Positions 11,782-20,075 of a DNA stretch of 64,000 bases are shown here, in pieces. A program made the translations under genes and the position numbers. A model generated the notes under the pieces. The model did not search any database, had not been told where the DNA came from, and worked only from the letters and a program-made list of their open reading frames with translations. The stretch's first letter is position 1. Each line of letters starts with the position of its first letter. This DNA is from Muribaculum sp. (GTDB taxonomy: Bacteria; Bacteroidota; Bacteroidia; Bacteroidales; Muribaculaceae): positions 399,009 through 463,008 of the forward strand of contig JAMPAZ010000001.1 of NCBI GenBank assembly GCA_023666965.1, written 5' to 3'.

Positions 11782-11789
11782 AAATTTAC
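11782..11789 (-). promoter_or_regulatory. Candidate -7 promoter element for GH2 gene
   Basis: TAAATTTG on the minus strand matches the Bacteroidetes -7 consensus TAnnTTTG. It would start transcription near 11775 and give a leader of about 37 nt before the ATG at 11738. No TTTG -33 element was found at the usual 19-21 bp spacing. Confidence 0.4.
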
Positions 11790-11864
11790 TAAATATTTGA
11801 GAGAAAATAAAATCGCTCGCCAAAATTGGAGAAAAATAGCTCTTGCCACAATATTTAGGCAGCG

Positions 11865-12206
11865 TCATTGGGAAGCGGGTCTCGACAAGATGTCAAAGGT
11901 GTCTACGAGAATTTCGGTGACATTGCGCTTGATGGTATTGCGGTCTTCCCATACGCGAGTACGCAACTTGCCCTCGATATACAGCTTCACGCCTTTGCGT
12001 ATATACTTTTCGGCCGTTTCGGCGGCACGGTCCCACATCACAATGCGATGCCATTCGGTACGCTCCGGGACCTGCACGCCTGACGACGCAGTGTATGCCC
12101 GCTCAGTAGTAGCGAGCGAAAATGTTGCTACCGGACGCTGGTCGACATACCGTATTTCCGGATCCTGCCCGACATTGCCGATAAGTATCACTTTATTGAC
12201 CGACAT
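11865..12206 (-). CDS. ssb: Single-stranded DNA-binding protein, short form without acidic tail
   Basis: 113-residue OB-fold protein beginning MSVNKVILIGNVGQDPEIRY, with TFSLAT and EWHRIVMWDRAAETAEKYIRKG. It binds single-stranded DNA. It ends at FDILSRPASQ right after the OB fold. The disordered linker and acidic C-terminal tip (DDxxPF type) that recruit repair and replication proteins are absent, so this is probably a paralogue and not the main replicative SSB. It lies 31 bp after argD on the same strand, so it may be read as the tail of the arginine operon; a functional link is not evident. Confidence 0.9.
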   Translation of the reverse strand: MSVNKVILIGNVGQDPEIRYVDQRPVATFSLATTERAYTASSGVQVPERTEWHRIVMWDRAAETAEKYIRKGVKLYIEGKLRTRVWEDRNTIKRNVTEILVDTFDILSRPASQ

Positions 12207-12237
12207 AAGACTATGGGCTTGTTTAAGAATAAATGCT

Positions 12238-13365
12238 CTAAGAGTTTAATGCCCGTTTGAAGCGGGTAAGGAACTCATCGGCCTCCTCAAGGGACAATGT
12301 CAGAGGCGGAAGCAGACGGATTATATCGGTCGAAGCCGCACCGGTGAACAGATGCTCTTCATAAATCAGCTTATTGCGTAAGGACTTTACCGGATAGTCC
12401 ATTTCAATGCCTATCATCAGTCCGAGTCCGCGCACCTCCTTAATCCCATCAATCTCTTTTAGGCACTCAAGCAGATAGTCGCCGACTTTGGCCGCATTCT
12501 CGACAAGATGCTCGCTCTCCATCACGTCAAGCACAGCAATGGCGGTGGCACATGCCAGATGATTTCCGCCGAAGGTAGTGCCGAGCTGTCCGTAGGAGGG
12601 TGTGAATTTAGGACTAATCAGGACGCCTCCCATCGGGAACCCGGTAGCGATGCCCTTTGCCACCGTGATCAGATCAGGGCGTATGCCGGAATGCTGATGG
12701 GCAAAGAAACGCCCGGTGCGCCCATAGCCCGATTGGATTTCATCGAGAATAAGCACGGTGCCTGCGGCATCGCACTGTTCGCGCAAAACGCGTAGGAATT
12801 GAGGTTCGGGAATGCGTATGCCCCCCACCCCTTGTACTCCCTCGATGATCACAGCCGCCACATCTCCACGGGCAAGCTCGCGGCACACAGCGTCGATATC
12901 GTTGAGGGGCAGGAACGTAACATTGCCGTTAGCATTGACGGGAGCCGTGATTTTAGGATTGTCTGTTGCCTCTACGGCGGCGGATGTGCGGCCGTGGAAT
13001 GCTTTGCTGAATGCCACGATGCGCTTGCGCCCGGTGTGGAACGAAGCCAATTTAATGGCATTTTCATTGGCCTCGGCTCCGGAATTGACTAAAAACAGAG
13101 AATAGTCGTCATATCCGCACACCTTTCCCAAACGTTCGGCAAACGTGGCCTGAAGATCATTAACGACGGAGTTAGAGTAAAAAATTAATTTTTCGGCCTG
13201 CTCCTTGATGGCTTTCACCACCGTAGGATGAGAATGCCCGACCGACACTACGGCATGGCCGCCATAAAGGTCAAGATATTCCTGTCCTTCCGCGTCATAA
13301 ACGCGGCATCCGCGTCCGCGCACTATGTCAATGTCGAAGAGAGGATATACGTCGAATAGTTTCAT
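12238..13365 (-). CDS. argD: Acetylornithine (or succinylornithine) aminotransferase
   Basis: 375-residue class III PLP aminotransferase catalysing the fourth step of arginine synthesis, N-acylglutamate semialdehyde to N-acylornithine. Motifs: NSGAEANE (94-101), FHGRT, LILDEIQSGYGRTG with Asp208 contacting PLP, and VAKGIATGFP with the Schiff-base Lys237. In Bacteroides fragilis the pathway is known to use N-succinylornithine, so the acyl group here may be succinyl (inference). The start codon is 4 bp after the argC stop, so translation is probably coupled. Confidence 0.93.
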   Translation of the reverse strand: MKLFDVYPLFDIDIVRGRGCRVYDAEGQEYLDLYGGHAVVSVGHSHPTVVKAIKEQAEKLIFYSNSVVNDLQATFAERLGKVCGYDDYSLFLVNSGAEANENAIKLASFHTGRKRIVAFSKAFHGRTSAAVEATDNPKITAPVNANGNVTFLPLNDIDAVCRELARGDVAAVIIEGVQGVGGIRIPEPQFLRVLREQCDAAGTVLILDEIQSGYGRTGRFFAHQHSGIRPDLITVAKGIATGFPMGGVLISPKFTPSYGQLGTTFGGNHLACATAIAVLDVMESEHLVENAAKVGDYLLECLKEIDGIKEVRGLGLMIGIEMDYPVKSLRNKLIYEEHLFTGAASTDIIRLLPPLTLSLEEADEFLTRFKRALNS

Positions 13366-13369
13366 TAGG

Positions 13370-14341
13370 TCAAAATGCTGAGGGTTTTAATTGCAGACCG
13401 GCCCTCTCATGAAGACCGAACAACAGATTCATATTATGCACTGCCTGACCCGACGCCCCCTTGACGAGATTGTCGATGACAGAAGTGACGAGCAACTTGC
13501 CGTCAATCTTATCCAGATGGATTATGCACTTGTTCGTGTTCACGACATCTTTCAAGTCAGGAGCCTTGTCGGTGATGAATGTGAAATTGTGGTCGTCATA
13601 GAAGTCTTCATACAGTTTTTTTACCGTGTCAAGATCGACCGGGCAGTCGAGATATACGACTGCCATTATTCCGCGGGCAAACGGACCGCGCATCGGGATA
13701 AAGTCAATCGACCGTCTGAAGCTGTTCTGCAGCTGGGAGAGCGACTGTCGGATTTCGGCCAAATGCTGATGAGTGAACGGCTTGTATACCGACACATTGT
13801 TGTTGCGCCAAGAGAAATGGCTTGTTGCCGAAGGCTTCACGCCGGCACCGGTAGAACCAGTTATGGCAGTTACGTGTATGTCGGAGTTAAGCAACAGATT
13901 TTTTGCAAGCGGCAGCAACGCCAGCTGTATGGCAGTGGCGAAACATCCCGGATTGGCCACGTGCTTGGCTCCGCGCACAATACGTTTGCGGTTAAGCTCG
14001 GGAAGCCCGTAGACAAAGTCGTGGGTTCCGTCCTCGATTCGATAGTCGGTCGACAGGTCAATGATGCGCAGTTCTTCAGGCACCGTGTGGCTTTCAATAA
14101 ATGTACGTGTCTGTCCATGGGGCGTGCAGCAAAACAGCACGTCGATCTCCTCCATCGGTGTTTCGTCAGTGAAGCGGAGGTCAATCTCCCCTATCAACCC
14201 CTGATGGACATCGGCCACGCGGTTACCGGCGTTGGACGAACTGTTGACCCACTTTATCTCTACGTCGGGATGGTTTATCAGCAGGCGGAGAAGCTCTCCC
14301 GCTGTATACCCCGCCCCGCCTATAATACCGGCTTTAATCAT
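13370..14341 (-). CDS. argC: N-acyl-gamma-glutamyl-phosphate reductase
   Basis: 323-residue NADP-dependent reductase for the third step of arginine synthesis. It has an N-terminal Rossmann motif IGGAGYTAGEL (8-18), catalytic Cys133 in NPGCFATA, and STGAGVKP in the substrate-binding region. The gene overlaps the argG stop by 4 bp (ATGA), a sign of translational coupling within the arg operon. Confidence 0.93.
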   Translation of the reverse strand: MIKAGIIGGAGYTAGELLRLLINHPDVEIKWVNSSSNAGNRVADVHQGLIGEIDLRFTDETPMEEIDVLFCCTPHGQTRTFIESHTVPEELRIIDLSTDYRIEDGTHDFVYGLPELNRKRIVRGAKHVANPGCFATAIQLALLPLAKNLLLNSDIHVTAITGSTGAGVKPSATSHFSWRNNNVSVYKPFTHQHLAEIRQSLSQLQNSFRRSIDFIPMRGPFARGIMAVVYLDCPVDLDTVKKLYEDFYDDHNFTFITDKAPDLKDVVNTNKCIIHLDKIDGKLLVTSVIDNLVKGASGQAVHNMNLLFGLHERAGLQLKPSAF

Positions 14342-15552
14342 ACCTCACGCTCCTTATTGTTACGTTCCTGCACGGAATAATATATCTTCATCTGATTGCC
14401 GAGAATGCGGGTGAAGCCTTTCACATCGTCGGCTGTCCAGCCCTTGCTGACCTCACCGTATTCGCCGAATCCGGTTTTCATTAAGTCAAAGTCGCTTTCT
14501 ACGCCCACAAGTATGAAGCGATAAGGCTTAAGGTCGATGATGACACGTCCTGTCACATTGCGCTGCGATGATTCGAGGAAAGCCTCAATGTCGCGCATCA
14601 CAGGTTCGAGATACTGCGCTTCGTGGAGGAACATGCCGTACCAGTTGCCGAGCTGATCCTTCCAATATTGCTGCCACTTGGTCAGCGTATGCTTTTCGAG
14701 CATCTTATGTGCACCAAGGATCACCATCGGCGCACCGGCCTCGAATCCTACACGTCCTTTGATGCCTATGATAGTGTCGCCGATATGCATGTCACGTCCA
14801 AGCGCGTATGGAGCCACCAACTCTTCGATATGCTGTATGGCCTTGACTTTGTCACTGAAATGCCGACCGTTGACGGCATCAATCTCACCCTGTTTAAAAT
14901 CGATGGTCAGACGCGAATCAGCCGTAGCAGTCATTTGAGTGGGATATGCCTCTTCGGGCAATGTCTGTTCGCTGTGAAGCGTCTCCTTGCCGCCGACCGA
15001 CGTGCCCCAGAGTCCCTTGTTGATTGAGTATTCAAGTTTCTTAAAGTCTGCGACATAGCCGTGCTTCTTCAAATACTCTATCTCACATTCGCGGGTCAAG
15101 TTCATATCGCGCGTCGGAGTTATGATTTCGATTTCGGGAGCGAGAATCTGGAAAGTGATGTCGAAGCGCACTTGGTCGTTGCCGGCGCTAGTGCTTCCGT
15201 GTGCCACGTATTTGGCACCTACCGACTTCGCATACTCTATGATGGCGATTGCCTGGAATATACGCTCCGAGCTAACCGAAATGGGATATGTGCCGTTGCG
15301 AAGCACATTTCCAAATATCATATATTTGATGCTCTTTTCGTAATATTCCTGAGTTATGTCGAGGGTGGCGTGGGCCTTTGCCCCGAGAGCGAGGGCACGC
15401 TCTTCTATGGCCTTAAGTTCTTTGGGAGAGAAACCGCCGGTATTGGCAATGGCGGTATATACTTCATAACCGCAATCTTCGGTCAGATACTTCACTGCAA
15501 ACGAGGTATCGAGACCGCCGCTGAATGCGAGCACTACTTTCTTATTGTCCAT
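14338..15552 (-). CDS. argG: Argininosuccinate synthase
   Basis: 404-residue enzyme joining citrulline and aspartate with ATP. The PP-loop AFSGGLDTSF lies at 9-18 and HGSTSAGNDQVRF at about 120-132 in the citrulline/aspartate site. Length is normal for the family. It is third in the minus-strand order argR, GNAT, argG, argC, argD. The carbamoyltransferase, kinase, deacylase and argH genes are not in this window. Confidence 0.95.
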   Translation of the reverse strand: MDNKKVVLAFSGGLDTSFAVKYLTEDCGYEVYTAIANTGGFSPKELKAIEERALALGAKAHATLDITQEYYEKSIKYMIFGNVLRNGTYPISVSSERIFQAIAIIEYAKSVGAKYVAHGSTSAGNDQVRFDITFQILAPEIEIITPTRDMNLTRECEIEYLKKHGYVADFKKLEYSINKGLWGTSVGGKETLHSEQTLPEEAYPTQMTATADSRLTIDFKQGEIDAVNGRHFSDKVKAIQHIEELVAPYALGRDMHIGDTIIGIKGRVGFEAGAPMVILGAHKMLEKHTLTKWQQYWKDQLGNWYGMFLHEAQYLEPVMRDIEAFLESSQRNVTGRVIIDLKPYRFILVGVESDFDLMKTGFGEYGEVSKGWTADDVKGFTRILGNQMKIYYSVQERNNKEREV

Positions 15553-15611
15553 TATATTTATGTGTATTGATTTTTGTTTTCGGATTTATTTGAAATGGCG
15601 AGAGGCGAAGG

Positions 15612-16187
15612 CTATTCTTCGTGCTTGTGGAATCGTGATTCTTCCGGGTCGTAGAGCAATCCTGTACATAGACACTTATGCCCTCCGTTTCGCTGAAGGA
15701 TGTCGAAGTTGACACAGCTTTCACAGCCGCGCCAAAATGCGGCATCGGTGGTCAGCTCGTCGAATGTCACAGGACGGTAGCCAAGCTCGAAATTCATCTT
15801 CATCACTGCCGCGCCCGTGGTCAGGGAAAATATCTTGGCCTGCGGAAACATCTCACGCGACAGCTGAAAAATTCGTCGTTTGATTCGAGTGGCCAGACCT
15901 AAACCTCGGAACCGATTGGCCACAATCAGACCGGAATTGGCTACAAACTGCTTGTTGCTCCAGCACTCTATATAGCTGAAGCCTGCAAATTCGCCCTCAT
16001 ACAGGGCGATGACTGCCTTATGCTCGAGCATCTTCTGCTTAACATAGGCGGGCGAACGCTTTGCGATGCCGGTACCTCTTACTTTAGCCGCGCGGTTAAT
16101 GGTGTCGAGAATTTCGTCGACATAGCCCACGTGGTCCTCAGAGGCCACTAAAACTTCAATTTTAGAAGGATCTACGGATTCTTGCAT
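15612..16187 (-). CDS. GNAT acyltransferase of the arginine operon
   Basis: 191-residue GCN5-related acyltransferase with the CoA-binding loop region NRFRGLGLATRIKRRIF. Its place between argR and argG, and the absence of argA or argJ in the cluster, make it the best candidate for the first step, N-acylation of glutamate (acetyl or succinyl donor unknown). The C-terminal 50 residues carry an unusual Cys/His group (CESC, then HKCLC), which could bind a metal. Family membership is clear; reaction is inference. Confidence 0.8.
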   Translation of the reverse strand: MQESVDPSKIEVLVASEDHVGYVDEILDTINRAAKVRGTGIAKRSPAYVKQKMLEHKAVIALYEGEFAGFSYIECWSNKQFVANSGLIVANRFRGLGLATRIKRRIFQLSREMFPQAKIFSLTTGAAVMKMNFELGYRPVTFDELTTDAAFWRGCESCVNFDILQRNGGHKCLCTGLLYDPEESRFHKHEE

Positions 16188-16236
16188 TCTTTTTGTTCAG
16201 TGAAAAAAATCTATGTGTATTTATTGAATATTGGGG

Positions 16237-16749
16237 TCACAGAAATTGGTCGCGTGCCTGTTCAATGACATTTTCGGGGAAAAAGTCTTTAAAAAATTCA
16301 AACAGTTCCTCGCGGGAGAATTTGTCATTTACCACCGCAAGCACGGTATCGGCTCCGGAGATCGTTCCAAGCAGATATGGCGAGTCGAGCTGGTCGATGT
16401 CGTAGGCGAGTCCGCTTGCATAGCCCGTTCTCGTCTTGATCACCAGTATATTGCCTGAAAGGGCTATCGAGACTACGGAATAATGGGTGCCTGACTGCGC
16501 AGTCGAAGGCACGGCCTCCCATATTTCATCCACCGGCACTTCGCCGGGCTGGGTGACGATATATCGATAGTCGCCAAAGTCAGTTGCCACCTTGGTAGTC
16601 CGCAGGGCCTTAAGGTCGCGCGAGAGCGTGGCTTGCGTCACCATAAAACCTCGGGCCGCCAACAAGCGAGAAAGTTCATCCTGGCTGCCTATGCAGTTAT
16701 TAGTCAGAATTTCCAGTATAGCTTGTAAACGAGTTTTCCTTTTGTTCAT
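16237..16749 (-). CDS. argR: Arginine repressor
   Basis: 170-residue ArgR-family regulator: N-terminal winged helix (about 1-75, with LSRLLAARGFMVTQATLSRDLKAL) that binds ARG boxes, and a C-terminal arginine-binding hexamerisation domain with LGTISGADTVLAVV in place of the usual GTIxGDDT. It heads the minus-strand arginine operon, 49 bp before the acyltransferase gene, so it is expected to regulate its own operon in response to arginine. Candidate promoter and operator lie at 16783-16836. Confidence 0.95.
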   Translation of the reverse strand: MNKRKTRLQAILEILTNNCIGSQDELSRLLAARGFMVTQATLSRDLKALRTTKVATDFGDYRYIVTQPGEVPVDEIWEAVPSTAQSGTHYSVVSIALSGNILVIKTRTGYASGLAYDIDQLDSPYLLGTISGADTVLAVVNDKFSREELFEFFKDFFPENVIEQARDQFL

Positions 16750-16782
16750 AACTTTTCTCTGTGAGAATTTTTATTCAAGATG

Positions 16783-16790
16783 CAAATTTA
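16783..16790 (-). promoter_or_regulatory. Promoter -7 element of the arg operon
   Basis: Minus-strand TAAATTTG matches TAnnTTTG. A TTG-containing -33-like stretch (GTTG, 16812-16809) lies 18 bp upstream. Predicted start near 16776, leader about 27 nt to the argR ATG. Confidence 0.55.
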
Positions 16791-16822
16791 GTGACAATTT
16801 TCCGATAACAACGAATTTTTGT

Positions 16823-16836
16823 TGCATTAATATGCA
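16823..16836. promoter_or_regulatory. Candidate ArgR operator
   Basis: Inverted repeat TGCAT-TAAT-ATGCA, with the size and AT core of an ARG box half-pair (two 5-bp arms around 4 AT bases). It lies just upstream of the -33 region of the argR promoter and also upstream of the plus-strand peptidase promoter at 16922. Function inferred from position and symmetry only. Confidence 0.4.
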
Positions 16837-16921
16837 TTCAAATCAGTACGGCGGAAAATTCTGCTGAAAACCGGTGGAAAATTTTACCCAATTATGCAGT
16901 ACAATTCCTTCTTCGGCATAT

Positions 16922-16929
16922 TAACTTTG
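16922..16929 (+). promoter_or_regulatory. Candidate -7 element for the M15 peptidase gene
   Basis: TAACTTTG, a full match to TAnnTTTG, giving a start near 16936 and a 48-nt leader to the ATG at 16984. This supports the ATG at 16984 over the in-frame ATG at 16894, which lies upstream of the promoter. Confidence 0.5.
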
Positions 16930-16983
16930 CAGTGGATTCTGAACAAAACAACTTTTTTATTAACCACAAAAACCTTTTTCGCC

Positions 16984-17415
16984 ATGAAAAACAACAAATT
17001 AATGGCCGCAATCGTAGCGGCGGCCGAATTTGCATCTCCAGCAAAAGCAAAAGAAGCAATCTCGCACTTTACAGTCAACGAGCTGACACGCAGCACTACA
17101 GCGTCGAGAATGCACATCGACAACACCCCTCCGCCCGAGATGGTGGACAACATACACAGACTCATCGACCACGTACTCGACCCGGCGCGAAGAGAGCTGG
17201 GACGACCGGTTTATGTCAATAGCGGTTACCGCTGCCCGGAGTTGAACCGAGCCGTGGGAGGGGTTCCAAAGTCATATCACCTGCAGGGGCGGGCGGCCGA
17301 CTTGAATACCGGCTCGCTCGAAGGCAACCGACACCTGTGGCAAATACTGCAAAAACTGCCGCATGTAGAACTGATTTGGGAAGGTGGCGGAACATGGATT
17401 CACGTGGCTTACTAA
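16984..17415 (+). CDS. M15-type D,D-/L,D-peptidase domain protein (endolysin-like)
   Basis: 143 residues. The zinc-peptidase M15_3 fold is seen from FTVNELTRS (29-37) through SGYRCPELNRAVGG (80-93), YHLQGRAADL with metal ligands His99 and Asp106, and GTWIHVAY with His140. Such domains cut peptide crosslinks in peptidoglycan and are often found in phage lysis modules, but no phage gene is next to it. An N-terminal extension of about 27 residues (Ala/Lys-rich) is not a convincing signal peptide. The start at 16984 is chosen because it follows the promoter element. Confidence 0.8.
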   Translation: MKNNKLMAAIVAAAEFASPAKAKEAISHFTVNELTRSTTASRMHIDNTPPPEMVDNIHRLIDHVLDPARRELGRPVYVNSGYRCPELNRAVGGVPKSYHLQGRAADLNTGSLEGNRHLWQILQKLPHVELIWEGGGTWIHVAY

Positions 17416-17459
17416 GCGCATTTTCCCGACATTTTACGCAATTAATGATTTTAATTATT

Positions 17460-17467
17460 TATCTTTG
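17460..17467 (+). promoter_or_regulatory. Candidate -7 element for the secreted protein gene
   Basis: TATCTTTG, a full match to the Bacteroidetes -7 consensus, 45 bp before the ATG at 17513. No clear -33 TTTG at the usual spacing. Confidence 0.5.
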
Positions 17468-17512
17468 CGCTACAGACAATACTGAATTATAAATCAATAA
17501 ATATCATACACG

Positions 17513-18793
17513 ATGAATAAATTTTTAAAGACACTCTTATGCGCCACGCTGTGCATAGCGAGCGCGCTCCCCTCCTTCGCAGAAATGCAGATTACGAAGG
17601 AAGAAGGTGTGATTATTGCCATGGACGAACAGTTTTTCTACTCCACAGAAATGTTGAATTCACAATCAGAAATCTCCCAACGTAAAAGCGCGCTGGGAGT
17701 CGAATCGCTTTGGACCGATGGACAGAGCGCCGTAATGTTTATGATTGGATGCGGAATTAATCACTCAAAAGATTTTTCAGATATTATCTTTGGCTTTGTA
17801 GGGCCGGATTCATGGTATTCACAGATTCGACAAAATAAAGCCTTCACTATTACCTTCACCGATGGGAAAGTACGTAATGTATTTATTCCCGAATTTGATG
17901 GAGCCATACAAATTGAAGACTATGTTTTATCTACCGGATTTGTCCCGGGAGCTACAGACGGCTCGTCCATTGCAGGCAAACTGCCGATGAACGAAGCAAT
18001 GATTCAGTTCGCCACGAGCAATATCGCCTCCATTAAATGCGGCAACCAGACATACCATTTCAAGGGGAATACGGCAGAGGTGATTCGCGCTGAGTTTGAC
18101 GCGCTGTTTAAGCAAAAAGAGGTATCGAAAGAAGCGTTCTCAATCTACCTTAACTCAGTCGATGCAAAAGCCGCATCAACCGCCTCAGCATCGAAGCCGG
18201 CAAGCACATCCTCAGCAAGCAGGTCGACAAAAACACCCAAAACCACTTCCTCATCATCAGCCAAACCGGCAACCGCCACGGCTGCCAAGCCATCAGCTCG
18301 CGCTTCAGAATATTCTTCGGACGTGGCCTCGCTGATCAAGAATCCGGCCGGCTATACTGCGCGGAACCCGTTCAAATCGCCTGGTATTTACGAAGACAAC
18401 TTTAAGGCGTACGCTTCCGGGAACTCTTGGCGCTATCGTACTCGTTCGGCAGGACAAAATCAAGTGCTGGTATTTGACAACGGAACCGTCTCGTCGACGT
18501 TGATGGGATATGAATGTAAATTCGTGGCAAACTTTAAGAATCAGATTCTTAACGGATACGCCTATCAGACGCAAGTGATAAGCAGCGAACAGGCCGTCAA
18601 GCTGGCCAATGAGTTAGCATCCGGACTCTCCGGACTGTCAAACGTGGCTCCCGCGTCTGACACCGAAGCCGACTCCGGTACGCTGTTCAGCCGCCAATAT
18701 CTGTATGGAGCCGGAACGAAGCTGACCGTCGACGCACGTCAGGTCGACGGACGCTATTTCGTGTCGCTGACCGTCGGAATCACCCATTTTTAA
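17513..18793 (+). CDS. Secreted protein of unknown function with S/T/A/K-rich linker
   Basis: 426 residues; I do not recognise a family. A signal peptide (1-23, ending PSFA) is followed by an N-terminal domain (about 24-205) that looks beta-rich, with IIFGFVGPDSWYSQIR and FTDGKVRNVFIPEF. A low-complexity linker of Ser, Thr, Ala, Lys and Pro (about 207-265) leads to a C-terminal domain (about 270-426) ending LTVDARQVDGRYFVSLTVGI. There is no lipobox and no membrane helix after the signal peptide, so it is probably periplasmic or surface-exposed. Its own -7 element lies at 17460, and neighbours (peptidase, manC) do not define a role. Confidence 0.75.
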   Translation: MNKFLKTLLCATLCIASALPSFAEMQITKEEGVIIAMDEQFFYSTEMLNSQSEISQRKSALGVESLWTDGQSAVMFMIGCGINHSKDFSDIIFGFVGPDSWYSQIRQNKAFTITFTDGKVRNVFIPEFDGAIQIEDYVLSTGFVPGATDGSSIAGKLPMNEAMIQFATSNIASIKCGNQTYHFKGNTAEVIRAEFDALFKQKEVSKEAFSIYLNSVDAKAASTASASKPASTSSASRSTKTPKTTSSSSAKPATATAAKPSARASEYSSDVASLIKNPAGYTARNPFKSPGIYEDNFKAYASGNSWRYRTRSAGQNQVLVFDNGTVSSTLMGYECKFVANFKNQILNGYAYQTQVISSEQAVKLANELASGLSGLSNVAPASDTEADSGTLFSRQYLYGAGTKLTVDARQVDGRYFVSLTVGITHF

Positions 18794-18824
18794 TCGACGA
18801 GTGAGATTTAATCGACGAGAGAGA
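18789..18824 (+). repeat. Tandem 18-bp repeat over the stop codon
   Basis: Two adjacent copies of TTTAATCGACGAGNGAGA (18789-18806 and 18807-18824), differing only at one base. The stop codon of the secreted protein (18791-18793) is inside copy one. Likely a small slippage duplication. Confidence 0.75.
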
Positions 18825-18876
18825 ATGGATTAACGAAATTTTTCGCCATTAACAATGTTAATTGCAATATAATTTC

Positions 18877-18884
18877 TATCTTAG
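18877..18884 (+). promoter_or_regulatory. Weak -7-like element before manC
   Basis: TATCTTAG, 6 of 6 fixed positions except an A for T at position seven of TAnnTTTG, 30 bp before the manC ATG. No -33 element seen. Confidence 0.3.
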
Positions 18885-18914
18885 CGGAAAATACAACCCA
18901 TAAACACTCACGAT

Positions 18915-20000
18915 ATGACTAACCAGCATAGATATTGCGTGATCATGTGCGGAGGTATAGGAAGCCGTTTTTGGCCTTACAGCCGCACCGACCGACCAAA
19001 ACAGTTCATCGACTTCTTCGGCACCGGACGCTCTTTGCTTCAAATGAGCTACGACAGGATAGCTTCATTGATTCCGAAAGAAAACATCATCATAGTCACC
19101 AACGACAAATATTCACCTTTAGTCAAAGAACAGCTTCCGCAACTTGAGGAGAGCCAGATTCTGCGTGAGCCGGCAAGGCGCAACACGGCCCCCTGCATAG
19201 CATGGGCCGCCTCACATATCCATGCACTCGACCCGCAGGCAAGCATTATAGTCACTCCGAGCGACCACGTCATCACGCGTGAACTGCAGTTTGTCGAGTC
19301 GGTGCGCCGAGGTTTTGATTTTGTCGAATCGCACGATTCACTGCTGACTCTCGGCATCAAGCCCACGCGCCCGGAGACCGGCTACGGCTATATCCAGATC
19401 GGACAACCGGTGGAGGACGGCATCAACAAGGTCAAGACCTTTACCGAAAAACCTGACCACGAGCTTGCAAAAGTGTTTGTCGAGAGCGGGGAATTTTTCT
19501 GGAACTCAGGTATATTCATTTGGTCGGCAAACTCAATTTTGAAAGCGCTGCGTGAATATGCGCCCGATCTGATGACCGTGTTCGACCGCGGCATCGGCCT
19601 TTTTGGAGACCCTGAGAAAGAGGCAGAATTTATCAACCGGGAATTTCCCGGATGCGTCAACATCTCCATCGATTATGCCGTCATGGAACGCGCCGACAAT
19701 GTCTATGTAGAATGTGTCGATTTCGGATGGAACGACCTCGGAACGTGGAGCGCGCTCTACGACATGTCGCCAAAAAATGCCACTAAAAATGTAACGCAGA
19801 ACTGCCGTGTGCTGTCATACAATTCGGAGGGCAACATTTTTGCCGTGAACCCCGACAAACTCGTGGTCGTAAGCGGACTGAGCGACTACGTAATAGCAGA
19901 CTCCGACGACGTACTGCTTATATGCCCCAAGGCCGAGGAACAGTCGATTAAGCTGTATGTCAACGACGTAAAGCTTGCATACGGCGAGAAATATATGTAA
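18915..20000 (+). CDS. manC: Mannose-1-phosphate guanylyltransferase
   Basis: 361-residue nucleotidyltransferase making GDP-mannose from mannose-1-phosphate and GTP, the precursor of GDP-fucose and mannose-containing surface glycans. The N-terminal signature CGGIGSRFWPYSR and PKQF is present, with TPSDH, TFTEKP and DFGWNDLGTW further on. It is the single-domain form; the C-terminal mannose-6-phosphate isomerase domain of bifunctional enzymes is absent. It stands 75 bp before era. Confidence 0.93.
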   Translation: MTNQHRYCVIMCGGIGSRFWPYSRTDRPKQFIDFFGTGRSLLQMSYDRIASLIPKENIIIVTNDKYSPLVKEQLPQLEESQILREPARRNTAPCIAWAASHIHALDPQASIIVTPSDHVITRELQFVESVRRGFDFVESHDSLLTLGIKPTRPETGYGYIQIGQPVEDGINKVKTFTEKPDHELAKVFVESGEFFWNSGIFIWSANSILKALREYAPDLMTVFDRGIGLFGDPEKEAEFINREFPGCVNISIDYAVMERADNVYVECVDFGWNDLGTWSALYDMSPKNATKNVTQNCRVLSYNSEGNIFAVNPDKLVVVSGLSDYVIADSDDVLLICPKAEEQSIKLYVNDVKLAYGEKYM

Positions 20001-20037
20001 TTTGGCATTTTTAACAACGACTATTTCGGTCGTTCAC

Positions 20038-20058
20038 GTGTTATATCTGATATAACAC
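20038..20058 (+). other. Hairpin between manC and era
   Basis: Perfect inverted repeat GTGTTATAT / ATATAACAC with a 3-nt loop, ending 17 bp before the era ATG. No T-run follows, so it is more likely a leader structure or weak terminator for manC than a strong terminator. A 12-bp direct repeat AACAACGACTAT flanks it (20013-20024 and 20066-20077). Confidence 0.4.
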
Positions 20059-20075
20059 AGAAATAAACAACGACT

